Source: Phycisphaerales bacterium (GTDB taxonomy: Bacteria; Planctomycetota; Phycisphaerae; Phycisphaerales; UBA1924). Taken from it: a stretch of DNA of 9,126 nucleotides. The stretch lies in NCBI GenBank assembly GCA_025453375.1, contig JALOQT010000021.1, positions 1 through 9,126 on the forward strand, given 5' to 3'. Below the pieces are notes generated by a model. It was not told where the DNA came from. It searched no databases and saw only the letters and a list, made by a program, of their open reading frames with translations. Position numbers and translations under genes: made by a program. Shown in pieces: positions 1-7,876 of the stretch (the first letter of the stretch is position 1; each line of letters opens with the position of its first letter).

Positions 1-803
<803 letters not shown>

Positions 804-809
804 CTCGTG

Positions 810-814
810 CTCCT
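810..814 (-). promoter_or_regulatory. Shine-Dalgarno site of icd
   Basis: On the minus strand AGGAG lies 6 nt before the ATG at 803. This decides the start against an upstream in-frame ATG at 839, which would add 12 residues and has no purine-rich site before it. Confidence 0.7.
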
Positions 815-900
815 GTCGTTCCTGCACACTCCGCACCATCCAACACACACCCCACAATCCCCGCACCAACAAGCGTACCCACCTCACCCTCCGCACACGA

Positions 901-906
901 TACATT
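901..906 (+). promoter_or_regulatory. Possible -10 box of a leaderless transcript (kinase)
   Basis: TACATT fits the TANNNT -10 pattern and ends 7 nt before the kinase ATG at 914, where no SD sequence is present. That spacing is what is known for leaderless mRNAs in several high-GC bacteria. There is no clear -35. Using the TTG at 905 as the start would conflict with this reading. Speculative. Confidence 0.25.
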
Positions 907-913
907 GTCCCTC

Positions 914-3481
914 ATGCCCTCCGCCCCGCTCGAGCTCGCCGCTGACGCGCACATCCCCTGGCTCTACGCCCTGGGCATCACCCTCACCATCGTCTCGGCC
1001 ATCGCTATCGCCGGCTGGCTCCTGGCCCGACGACGCTACCACGACCTCCAGGCCGAAAAGGCCCGCAGCGAAGAACGCTTCGCACTTGTCGCCGACGCCC
1101 TCCCAGGCACCCTCTACTCCTACACCGTCTTCAGCGACGGCAGCCGGCGCATGGAATACGTCTCCAGCCAGCTCGACCAGTGGGCCCAGCGCTTCCCCGC
1201 CATGGCCGCACTCCTCCCCCTCCGCCCCGGCGCCGCCAACGCGCTGATGGACCCCGCCGTCGCCGCCGAAGCCAGACGCCTCGCCCTCGACGCCATCCAC
1301 CCAGACGACCTCCCCACCTATCGCGTCGCCATCCAAAATGCCCGCGACACCTTCACGCGCTTCACCGCCGAATACCGCCTCAAAGACGTCCAAGGCGTCT
1401 ACCGCTGGCTCTACACCACCGCCAACCCCCGGCGCATCCCCAACGGCATCACCTGGGAAGCACTCACCCTCGACATCGACACCGAACGCACCCTCCGCGA
1501 AGCCGCCACACAATCCGAAGCACGCTTCCGACGACTCATCGAAGCCGCACCCTTCACCGCCATCCAGTTCTACGACCGCCAAGGCCACGTCACCCTCTGG
1601 AATGACGCCAGCGAAAAGATGTACGGCTGGACCCGACAGCAAGCCCTCGGCAAGTCCATCGGAACACTCATGCTCAACACCGCCCAGGCCGCCGAGTTCC
1701 AACTCGAGCTCGACCGTCTCGCCGCCGGCGGCATCCCGGGCCAGCCCGTCGAGCTCCCCTACCGCACCGCCTCCGGCAGCGTCGGCACACTCATCTCCTC
1801 CATCTTCGCCCTCCCCACCGCCGACGCCTCACCACCCACCGAGTTCGCCTGCATGGACCTGGACATCACCCCCATGGCCCAGGCCATCGAAACACGAAAC
1901 AAAGTCCAGGATCAGCTCGCCCTCACACTCGAAGCCTCCCACACCGGCACCTGGCGCGTCAACATCGCCGACGACACCGTCATCGCCGACGAAACCGTCA
2001 TCGCCCTCTTCGGCCTCACCGATCGCATCAAGCCCAACACCCCGACACCCAACGCCCAGTTCTTCGCCACCATCGCCTCCGAAGACCTCCCAGCCATCCG
2101 CCGCGCCTGGGATGACGCCATCGCCGGCCCAGGCCCATACGCCGTGCAATTCCGCACACGCTTTGGCACCACCGAACGCTGGATCAGCGGCCGCGGCCGC
2201 GTCATCCGCAACGCCAGCGGCCACCCCGTCGAGGTCGTGGGTGTCTCAGTCGACATCACCGACCTCAAACTCGCCGAAGCCCAGAGGCAGCAGGCCCTGA
2301 TCACCCTCGAACGCGCCAAGCGGCTCGAAGCCCTGGGCATGCTCGCCGCCGGCGTCGCCCACGACTTCAACAACATCCTCACCAGCATCGCCGGCAACGC
2401 CGCCCTCGCCCGCCAAGCCACCGTACCCAGCCTCGCCTCCCACCACCTCGACCTCATCGAGCACGCCGCCCACCAGGCCGGCACCCTCACCAACCAACTC
2501 CTCCGCCAATCCGCCGACGCGCCCGCCGCCCCACTCACCCCCGCCACCTGCGACACCATCCTGCACGAATGTGTCGACGTCGCCCGCACCACCATCGGCC
2601 GCCCAGTCGCCGTCCGCATCACCCTCGCCCAGGACGCGCCACCCATCGCCGCCCTCCCGGCCGACTTCCGCCAGATCGCCCTCAACCTCATCATCAACGC
2701 CAACGAAGCCGCCCGCCAGGCCGGCCCCGACGCCGACATCCGCATCGACTACACCCTCGTCCAGTTTGATCACCCGCGCGTCACCACCGGTCTCCACGCC
2801 GTCACCCTCGCCCCCGGTCGCTACGCCGCCCTCCAGGTCAGCGACACAGGCGTCGGCATGGATGAGCCCACACGCCAGCGAATCTTCGAACCCTTCTTCT
2901 CCACCAAGACCTCCGGCCGAGGTCTCGGCCTCTCCGTCGTCGCCGCCATCGTTCACAAGCTCGGCGGCACCATCGACGTCGCCTCCACCCCGGGCCAAGG
3001 CACCACCTTCCGCGTCCTCCTCCCCGCCGCCAGCGCCGCACAGCCCCTCCCCGCCCCAGCCCCCCCCATCCCCGCCCCGCCCCAACCCGCCCTCGCACCC
3101 ACACGCGTGCTCATCGTCGATGACGACGACCTCGTCCGCGACGTCATCACCCGCGCCCTGAAACAGGCCGGCTTCGAACTGATCGTCTGCAACTCAGGCG
3201 TCAGCGCCATCAACACCCTCCGCGCCGCCCACCCCGCCTCCACGCCCCACGCCGCACTCATCGATCTCTCCATGCCCGAACTCAACGGCATCGACACCCT
3301 CCACGCCCTCCGCAAACTCCAGCCGGGCCTCCCCGCCGCCATCGTCTCCGGCTACCTCGACCCCGATACCAAACGCCAGCTCGAAACCCTCAAACACACC
3401 ACCTTCCTCCCCAAACCCTTCCGCCTCACCGACCTCCCCGCCATCATCGCCCGCCTGACCACACCCACCGCCGCACAATGA
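914..3481 (+). CDS. Membrane-anchored PAS hybrid sensor histidine kinase with C-terminal receiver
   Basis: An 855-residue hybrid two-component kinase, numbered from the ATG at 914. Domains in order are: one membrane helix (about 16-37, followed by ARRR); a PAS_3-like region (about 55-195, with HPDDLPTYR and YRWLYTTANP); a second PAS (about 202-323, with a QFYDRQGHVTLWNDASEKMYGW core); a third PAS/PAC (about 334-452); HisKA with the H-box AAGVAHDFNN (His483 phospho-acceptor); HATPase_c with an N-box around Asn595, G1 DTGVGM at Asp644, F-box FEPFFSTK and G2 GRGLGLS; a Pro/Ala linker (713-730); and a receiver with acidic DDDD at 736-739, Asp784 phospho-acceptor (LIDLSMPELNG), Ser812 and Lys834 (PKPF). 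All catalytic residues appear intact. The HDFNN H-box and the kinase-receiver order resemble CckA-type hybrids. No DNA-binding output or partner Hpt/regulator is visible, so the target is unknown. The short N-terminus outside the helix suggests cytoplasmic sensing through the PAS regions. An in-frame TTG at 905 is an alternative start; neither start has an SD. Confidence 0.93.
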   Translation: MPSAPLELAADAHIPWLYALGITLTIVSAIAIAGWLLARRRYHDLQAEKARSEERFALVADALPGTLYSYTVFSDGSRRMEYVSSQLDQWAQRFPAMAALLPLRPGAANALMDPAVAAEARRLALDAIHPDDLPTYRVAIQNARDTFTRFTAEYRLKDVQGVYRWLYTTANPRRIPNGITWEALTLDIDTERTLREAATQSEARFRRLIEAAPFTAIQFYDRQGHVTLWNDASEKMYGWTRQQALGKSIGTLMLNTAQAAEFQLELDRLAAGGIPGQPVELPYRTASGSVGTLISSIFALPTADASPPTEFACMDLDITPMAQAIETRNKVQDQLALTLEASHTGTWRVNIADDTVIADETVIALFGLTDRIKPNTPTPNAQFFATIASEDLPAIRRAWDDAIAGPGPYAVQFRTRFGTTERWISGRGRVIRNASGHPVEVVGVSVDITDLKLAEAQRQQALITLERAKRLEALGMLAAGVAHDFNNILTSIAGNAALARQATVPSLASHHLDLIEHAAHQAGTLTNQLLRQSADAPAAPLTPATCDTILHECVDVARTTIGRPVAVRITLAQDAPPIAALPADFRQIALNLIINANEAARQAGPDADIRIDYTLVQFDHPRVTTGLHAVTLAPGRYAALQVSDTGVGMDEPTRQRIFEPFFSTKTSGRGLGLSVVAAIVHKLGGTIDVASTPGQGTTFRVLLPAASAAQPLPAPAPPIPAPPQPALAPTRVLIVDDDDLVRDVITRALKQAGFELIVCNSGVSAINTLRAAHPASTPHAALIDLSMPELNGIDTLHALRKLQPGLPAAIVSGYLDPDTKRQLETLKHTTFLPKPFRLTDLPAIIARLTTPTAAQ

Positions 3482-3513
3482 AAAACGGCCCCGCAGCGCA
3501 CGCTGCAGGGCCG
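3481..3513 (-). terminator. Intrinsic terminator of fibro-slime gene 1, abutting the kinase stop codon
   Basis: CGGCCC at 3486-3491 pairs with GGGCCG at 3508-3513, and GCAGCG at 3493-3498 pairs with CGCTGC at 3501-3506, with one C/A mismatch between the two helices and a very short apical loop. Read on the minus strand, the hairpin is followed by five T's (3485-3481). It lies 33 nt past the fibro-slime stop codon. On the plus strand there is no T tract after the stem, so it would be at best a weak terminator for the convergent kinase gene. Its T tract starts on the last base of the kinase stop codon. Confidence 0.75.
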
Positions 3514-3546
3514 ATTCGCCTTCGTCATCACACTCGCACACACCGA

Positions 3547-4653
3547 TCAATCAAACATGTTCGTCACCGAAGGCAGCTCCGCCCGGCGCAGCACAATCGT
3601 CGTCTCGACGCGGAAGTTGCTCTGGCTCGTCCGACGCTCGGCGTGGAAAATCTTCAGGTCATACTCGCGCCCATCCTCCAGCCAGTCCAGACGGTCAATC
3701 TCCACCGTCTGCTCACGCCGCGGATGCAGCCCGCCCAGGTCCAGAATCAGACGCCCATCGATATACACCCACACGTCGTCATCGCCACGGAACGTAAAGA
3801 TGTGGCCCTTGCCCTTCTCATACGTGAACTTCGTCTCGATCTGCGTCGTGAAGTGGAAGTTCTTCCCCCACCCTTGATAGTTCCCGAAGAGCTCGCCATT
3901 GATCGGGAAGAACCCGCCGCGAGACTTGTACAGCGGGTCGGTCTCCGAATCGAACACATACTGATTCGTCCCCGGCACACGATTGAACGTCAGCGGGACC
4001 ATCGTGCTCATGTTCACGCCCGGCACATCGCGATACCACTGTGAAAACCGCTCAGCGCTCGTCAGCTGATGGGACGTGCCATGCCGGCCGTTGATCCCCG
4101 GCTCCTCATTGCCCGCCGTGTCCTTCGCCAGCGCCATGATGAATGAGAGCTGCTTGGACTCAGACTTCTTATCGTCATTATCATCCTTGTCACCCTTGCC
4201 CCCGCGCGTCCCGCCATTGGGCTTGTCATTCCCCCCGCCCTTGTCCTTGTCATCATCATCCGCAAACTTCCAACCCTTGCCCTTGGCCACATTCAGCCAC
4301 ACATCCCCATCCTTGTCCCCAACCCGCACTGCCCGCGGCTTGCCGAAGTGTTTGCGATTGATCGCACGCCCCTGATCGTCACGCCACTCCGTGCTGATCA
4401 CCGCGCCATGCGTCGAGCGAAACACCGGCAGCCCGTTGGCCCCCAGTTTCTCCTCCACCAGGTCCGCCGTGATGAACGGATTCGTGAACTTCTCAAAGTC
4501 CGGATGACCGCCAGTCTCGTTGCTCCCGCGGAAGTCACGAATCACCGCGTTCAGCGTCATCGTCTCGGCCAGCACACCCTTGTACGGGTCCGCCGACGCC
4601 ACACCAGCCAGCACCGTCAAACCCGCCACCATCGTCATCATGCGTGTGTTCAT
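3547..4653 (-). CDS. Exported fibro-slime domain protein 1, with a charged low-complexity insert
   Basis: A 368-residue secreted or surface protein. A Sec signal peptide ends near AGVASA|DP (about residue 21). The fibro-slime domain family (TIGR02148, PA14-like fold, named from Fibrobacter and slime-mould proteins) is recognised by LNAVIRDFRGS (34-44), GHPDFE (49-54), FSQWYRDVPGVN (203-214), GGFFPINGELFG (246-257), FTFRGDDDVWVYIDGRLILD (286-305) and HAERRTSQSNFRVETT (337-352). The DDD at 291-293 matches the acidic Ca/ligand-binding motif typical of PA14-like folds. Residues 132-168 are an Asp/Lys/Gly/Asn-rich insert inside the domain that paralog 2 lacks. The C-terminus LPSVTNMFD is nearly identical to that of paralog 2. 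There is no lipobox, LPXTG or PEP-CTERM anchor. A good SD (GGAGGT) precedes the ATG. The likely role is cell-surface or extracellular-matrix binding, perhaps to carbohydrate; the ligand is unknown. Confidence 0.9.
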   Translation of the reverse strand: MNTRMMTMVAGLTVLAGVASADPYKGVLAETMTLNAVIRDFRGSNETGGHPDFEKFTNPFITADLVEEKLGANGLPVFRSTHGAVISTEWRDDQGRAINRKHFGKPRAVRVGDKDGDVWLNVAKGKGWKFADDDDKDKGGGNDKPNGGTRGGKGDKDDNDDKKSESKQLSFIMALAKDTAGNEEPGINGRHGTSHQLTSAERFSQWYRDVPGVNMSTMVPLTFNRVPGTNQYVFDSETDPLYKSRGGFFPINGELFGNYQGWGKNFHFTTQIETKFTYEKGKGHIFTFRGDDDVWVYIDGRLILDLGGLHPRREQTVEIDRLDWLEDGREYDLKIFHAERRTSQSNFRVETTIVLRRAELPSVTNMFD

Positions 4654-4660
4654 AGATCAG

Positions 4661-4666
4661 ACCTCC
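4661..4666 (-). promoter_or_regulatory. Shine-Dalgarno site of fibro-slime gene 1
   Basis: GGAGGT on the minus strand lies 7 nt upstream of the ATG at 4653. It is the strongest ribosome binding site in the window and confirms the start just before the signal peptide. Confidence 0.8.
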
Positions 4667-4769
4667 ATTCGGTCCGTCGGCAGTTTCCCGCACCCGCATC
4701 ATGTCCACGGCTTACATCATCGCCGACCATGACGCCTGCGACCGCCAACACCGCGCTCCAAACGTCCCA

Positions 4770-4812
4770 AAACCAAAAGCGGGCCCGAGCCTTCATTCAG
4801 GCCCGTCCCGCT
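4770..4812 (-). terminator. Probable intrinsic terminator of fibro-slime gene 2
   Basis: AGCGGG at 4778-4783 pairs with CCCGCT at 4807-4812, and an inner GCCT/AGGC pairing closes a 6-nt loop; an alternative GGGCC-based fold is also possible. On the minus strand the stem is followed by TTTTGGTTTTGG. It lies about 130 nt beyond the stop of the upstream paralog and upstream of fibro-slime gene 1. This suggests that the two paralogs are transcribed separately. Confidence 0.6.
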
Positions 4813-4940
4813 GATCTACTCCCGCCACGCAACACATACGCATCACCCGGGCCCGCCCGACGCCGATGCACCCGCATCGCCCCGTCAGACGCCCGACCAA
4901 CACACCCCCACCAGCCCCAGCGGACCCCAACGCCAGTCCA

Positions 4941-5996
4941 TCAATCAAACAGGTTCGTCACGCTGGGCAGATCCGCCGTCCGCAGTTCCAGCGTCGTGTC
5001 AATCCGCATGTTGCTCTCGGTGTAGTGCCGCTCGGCGAAGAACAACTTCAGTTCATACTCCTGCCCATCGGCCAGCCACTGGCACTTGTCCAGGTCAATC
5101 GTCTGGCTGATCGCCCCGTGCACGCCGCCAAGGTCAATCACCTTCTTGCCGCCGACATACACCCACACATCATCGTCACCCGTGAACGTGAACACCTGTC
5201 CCGTCCCGCGACGATACGTAAACCGCGTCGCCAGTTCATACGTGAAGTGATAGTTCCGCCCATACTGCGCGTTGTTGCCCCAGCCCTCCCCGTTGATCGG
5301 GAAGAACCCGCTCCGGCTGCGATACATCGGATCATCGCGATCGTTGAACGTATAGACGTTCGAGTTCTCCTGACGACGCAGCGTGATCGGCACCGGGATC
5401 GACACATTCACCCCGGGCGTATCGCGGAACCACTGCGCAAAATTCTCCGGCGTCGTCATCGCCCCGCCCGCCGTGCTCTGCGTCGCGCCCGTCGCCCGAC
5501 GCGCATTGTCCGTCCGCGTCATCGACGACTCATCATCACCCGGGATCATCGGCATGATGTTCCGGCCCTGCTCATCGGTCGCCTGACGCGTCACCAGGAA
5601 GCCCGTCGTGTTGAACACCGGCTTGCCATCCTCCCCCAGCGTGTTCCGCGCCTGGCCCACATACATGCCAAACCCGTTCGTCGGCCGACGCTGGAAGTCC
5701 GGATGCCCGCCGCTGTCACTCCCGCGGAAGTCCCGCGCAATCCCGACCAGCGTGATCGTCTCCGGCAGCACCGGCGCCGCCGTATCACTCGCCTCCAGGT
5801 CCCACTCGTCATTGCTCCGCCGCCCAAACCCGAACCCCACGCCATTCCCGGCGTTGTTCGTCTCACGCGTCGCCTCGTGCTGCGCACGCCCAGTCGACCC
5901 GTTCGGGCTGGCCATCGCCGTCCCGCACAGCCCGATCAACATCGCCCCACCCACGGCACCCACCGTCCCAACCTTCAAGAAATTCATCCGCATCAT
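4941..5996 (-). CDS. Exported fibro-slime domain protein 2
   Basis: A 351-residue secreted or surface paralog of the neighbouring gene. The signal peptide runs to about residue 29 (CGTAMA|SPN); the Cys at 24 does not fit a lipobox. A low-complexity stretch of about 50 residues follows, then the fibro-slime/PA14-like domain: ITLVGIARDFRGSDSGGHPD (81-100), FAQWFRDTPGVN (186-197), GFFPINGEGWGN (230-241), FTFTGDDDVWVYVGGKKVID (269-288), LGGVHG (289-294) and FFAERHYTESNMRIDTTLEL (319-338). It ends LPSVTNLFD, matching paralog 1. The GGVHG motif typical of the family is kept here but replaced by GGLHP in paralog 1, so this copy looks closer to the family consensus. The ATG at 5996 was chosen because AAGGAG lies 7 nt upstream; the open frame runs 72 codons further up but without any signal-like sequence. 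Divergent from murA. The role in surface adhesion or matrix is inferred from the family. Confidence 0.9.
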   Translation of the reverse strand: MMRMNFLKVGTVGAVGGAMLIGLCGTAMASPNGSTGRAQHEATRETNNAGNGVGFGFGRRSNDEWDLEASDTAAPVLPETITLVGIARDFRGSDSGGHPDFQRRPTNGFGMYVGQARNTLGEDGKPVFNTTGFLVTRQATDEQGRNIMPMIPGDDESSMTRTDNARRATGATQSTAGGAMTTPENFAQWFRDTPGVNVSIPVPITLRRQENSNVYTFNDRDDPMYRSRSGFFPINGEGWGNNAQYGRNYHFTYELATRFTYRRGTGQVFTFTGDDDVWVYVGGKKVIDLGGVHGAISQTIDLDKCQWLADGQEYELKLFFAERHYTESNMRIDTTLELRTADLPSVTNLFD

Positions 5997-6272
5997 GGTG
6001 ACGCTCCTTAGTGCCTCATCCGCGCCCGCAAGCCGCGCGACGCGACACTTCAGTCTGCAATCCACCACCCGCCCACGCCAGCACTTCACCCAATCTCCCA
6101 GTCCGCCTGCGACGACCGAGAACACCCGCCAATCTTTCCAGAAACACCCCCCAACCTCGCCGAAATACTCCCACCGCCGAGCCTCCGTACACCTCGGCCC
6201 CATCCCACCCAATCAGCCACGCCCACGCAGGCCACCACGCCCGCACGCCCCACACCAGAAAGAGAGCACTCG
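5997..6272. other. Divergent intergenic region between fibro-slime gene 2 and murA
   Basis: This 276-nt stretch must carry the promoters of both divergent genes. Apart from the two ribosome binding sites at its ends (AAGGAG for the minus gene; a weaker AGAGAG at 6261-6266 for murA) I could not identify convincing -35/-10 pairs, operators or a riboswitch-like fold. Open frames crossing it are extensions or shadows of the flanking genes and lack family motifs. Confidence 0.5.
6004..6009 (-). promoter_or_regulatory. Shine-Dalgarno site that fixes the start of fibro-slime gene 2
   Basis: AAGGAG on the minus strand lies 7 nt upstream of the ATG at 5996. It places the start immediately before the signal peptide, not at the far upstream end of the open frame (6212). 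Two further ATGs at 5993 and 5987 would be slightly too distant. Confidence 0.75.
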
Positions 6273-7646
6273 ATGGATCGCTTCGATATCCGCGGCGGAA
6301 ACCGCCTCGCCGGACGACTCACCGTCAAAGGCAGCAAAAACGCCGCCCTCCCACTCCTCGCCGCCGCACTCCTGACCGACGAACTCGTCACCCTCCGCGA
6401 CGTCCCGGACCTCGCCGACATCCGCTCGATGTTCAAGCTCCTCACCGAGCTCGGCTGCCAGGTCGACTACACACCCCCCACCGACCCAGACGCCGCCGGC
6501 GGCGTCGTCCGCATCCAGGTCACCAACCCCGAAATCTCCCACGCGCGATACGAAATCGTCCGAACCATGCGCGCCAGCATCTGCACCCTCGGCCCCATGG
6601 TCGCCAAACGCGGCTCCGCCCGAATCAGCCTCCCCGGCGGCTGCGCCATCGGCGAACGACCCGTCGACCTCCACCTCCGCGGCCTCCGCGCCCTCGGTGC
6701 CGTCATCGACCTGGACTCCGGCGACATCCACGCCCGCACACCCAAGGCCCACCTCAAGCCCGGCCGCCTCCGCGCCAGCCGCGTCTTCCTCGGCGGCCCC
6801 TTCGGCTCAACCGTCCTGGGCACCGCCAACGTCATGTGCGCCGCCGCCCTCGCCGACGGCACCACCATCATCGAGTGCGCCGCCTGCGAGCCCGAAATCG
6901 TCGACCTCGCCAACATGCTCACCGCCATGGGCGCACGCATCAGCGGCGCAGGCTCACCACGCATCACCATCACCGGCGTCGAAAAACTCAGAGGCGTCGA
7001 CCACACCATCATCCCCGACCGCATCGAAGCCGGCACCTACATGTGCGCCGCACTCATCACCGGCGGCGACATCACCCTCGACAACTGCCCCGCCGACGCA
7101 CTCATGGCCCACATCGACCGCCTCGAGCACGCCGGCGCACACATCCACGTCGACCACGCACTCGACCCCATGCGCACCGTCGCCCGAATCACCGGCCCCG
7201 GCCCCCGCGGCATCCAGCCCATCGAAGTCACCACCCAGCCACACCCAGGCTTCCCCACCGACCTCCAGGCCCAGCTCATGGCCGTCCTCACCCTCGCCGA
7301 CGGCAACAGCGTCATCACCGAACGCATCTTCACCGAACGCTTCCTCCACGTCGCCGAACTCAGCCGCATGGGCGCCAGCATCTTCCGCCAGGGCCCCACC
7401 GTCATCGTCTCCGGCGTCCGACGCCTCGTCGGCGCACCCGTCATGGCCTCGGACCTCCGCGCCAGCGCCTGCCTCGTCCTGGCCGGCCTCGCCGCCGAAG
7501 GCACCACCATCGTCAACCGAATCTATCACCTCGACCGCGGCTACGAACGCATGGAAGACCGCCTCCGCGCCCTCGGCGCCGACATCACCCGCGCCAGCGA
7601 AAAGGATGAGGCGACGACCAACACCCCCGCCGCCGTCGTCGCCTAA
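6273..7646 (+). CDS. murA: UDP-N-acetylglucosamine 1-carboxyvinyltransferase (MurA)
   Basis: Transfers enolpyruvate from phosphoenolpyruvate to UDP-GlcNAc, the first committed step of peptidoglycan synthesis, in the cytoplasm. The 457 residues are slightly longer than E. coli MurA (419). Family blocks run throughout: MDRFDIRGG start, VKGSKNAALPLLAAALL (18-34; Lys22-Asn23), RTMRASICTLGP (97-108), SLPGGCAIGERPVDLH (119-134), EPEIVDLANML (206-216), IPDRIEAGTY (247-256), HPGFPTDLQAQ (324-334; Asp330 equivalent to E. coli Asp305), SRMGA, MASDLRASACLVLAGLAAEG (391-410) and YHLDRGYERMEDRLRALGA (418-436). The loop residue Cys124, equivalent to E. coli Cys115, is present, so fosfomycin sensitivity is expected; lineages with Asp there are resistant. 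The extra length comes from small inserts and a low-complexity tail after about 440. A weak AGAGAG lies 6 nt before the ATG. It is monocistronic: a strong terminator follows 35 nt after the stop. Confidence 0.97.
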   Translation: MDRFDIRGGNRLAGRLTVKGSKNAALPLLAAALLTDELVTLRDVPDLADIRSMFKLLTELGCQVDYTPPTDPDAAGGVVRIQVTNPEISHARYEIVRTMRASICTLGPMVAKRGSARISLPGGCAIGERPVDLHLRGLRALGAVIDLDSGDIHARTPKAHLKPGRLRASRVFLGGPFGSTVLGTANVMCAAALADGTTIIECAACEPEIVDLANMLTAMGARISGAGSPRITITGVEKLRGVDHTIIPDRIEAGTYMCAALITGGDITLDNCPADALMAHIDRLEHAGAHIHVDHALDPMRTVARITGPGPRGIQPIEVTTQPHPGFPTDLQAQLMAVLTLADGNSVITERIFTERFLHVAELSRMGASIFRQGPTVIVSGVRRLVGAPVMASDLRASACLVLAGLAAEGTTIVNRIYHLDRGYERMEDRLRALGADITRASEKDEATTNTPAAVVA

Positions 7647-7681
7647 ACCCACCCCCCACGCGGCGGACACCCACACCCCAC

Positions 7682-7710
7682 AACGCCTCCCCCCCCGGGG
7701 AGGCGTTTGT
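7682..7710 (+). terminator. Intrinsic terminator of murA
   Basis: An 11-bp perfect stem, AACGCCTCCCC (7682-7692) with GGGGAGGCGTT (7697-7707), has a CCCC loop and is followed by a short T-rich tail (TTTGT, sharing the last stem T's). It begins 35 nt after the murA stop codon. It should separate murA from the downstream membrane-protein gene. Confidence 0.8.
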
Positions 7711-7720
7711 CATTCCACCC

Positions 7721-7744
7721 GCGTGGAGCTGGTTTTCAACCTGC
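7721..7744 (+). repeat. Left arm of a 24-nt imperfect inverted repeat
   Basis: The 24 bases here match the reverse complement of 8468-8491 at 21 positions, including the relatively AT-rich core GGTTTTCAA and the outer GCGTGGAGC. The two arms flank the membrane-protein gene at 7891-8382. No transposase is present and no target duplication was seen. A chance match cannot be excluded. Confidence 0.35.
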
Positions 7745-7773
7745 CCAGACATGCCGAGACACGCCCGCCGCAA

Positions 7774-7840
7774 CCCCTTCTCCCGCCCCGCGGGAGAAGG
7801 TGCCAAGCGAGCGTCCAGCGAGCGAAGGCGGATGAGGGTG
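7774..7840. repeat. REP-like palindromic intergenic element
   Basis: A perfect 11-bp stem, CCTTCTCCCGC (7776-7786) with GCGGGAGAAGG (7790-7800), has a 3-nt CCC loop. It is followed by a segment with two AGCGAGCG copies and ends GGCGGATGAGGGTG. The layout of a CTCTCCC/GGGAGAG-like stem plus a GGATGAGGG tail resembles dispersed palindromic repeats common between genes of many high-GC bacteria. Only one copy is in this window, so its repeat status is inferred from resemblance. It has no T tract, so a terminator role is unlikely. Confidence 0.55.
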
Positions 7841-7876
7841 CATCTGCCTCTTCTCGCCACTCATCGCTCCCCCCTC

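Noticed and set aside
1338..2300. Plus-strand Ser/Pro-rich frame inside the kinase gene
   Set aside because: It is the kinase gene read in another frame, and the composition is typical of GC-rich shadows.
2246..3085. Minus-strand Gly/Asp/Val-rich frame opposite the kinase
   Set aside because: Antisense shadow with repetitive GG/GD composition and no domain.
4866..6011. Plus-strand frame of 381 codons opposite fibro-slime gene 2
   Set aside because: Arg/His/Pro-rich shadow; the minus strand has a signal peptide, an SD and full family motifs.
5997..6212. Upstream extension of fibro-slime gene 2 by 72 codons
   Set aside because: The extension would bury the signal peptide, and AAGGAG sits correctly for the ATG at 5996.
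6011..7609. Plus-strand 532-codon Arg/Pro/His-rich frame over murA
   Set aside because: Shadow of murA; no motif, while the murA frame is conserved end to end.
7776..7800. Palindrome considered as a second murA terminator
   Set aside because: No T tract follows the stem on either strand and a better terminator lies at 7682-7710; it was called as a REP-like element.
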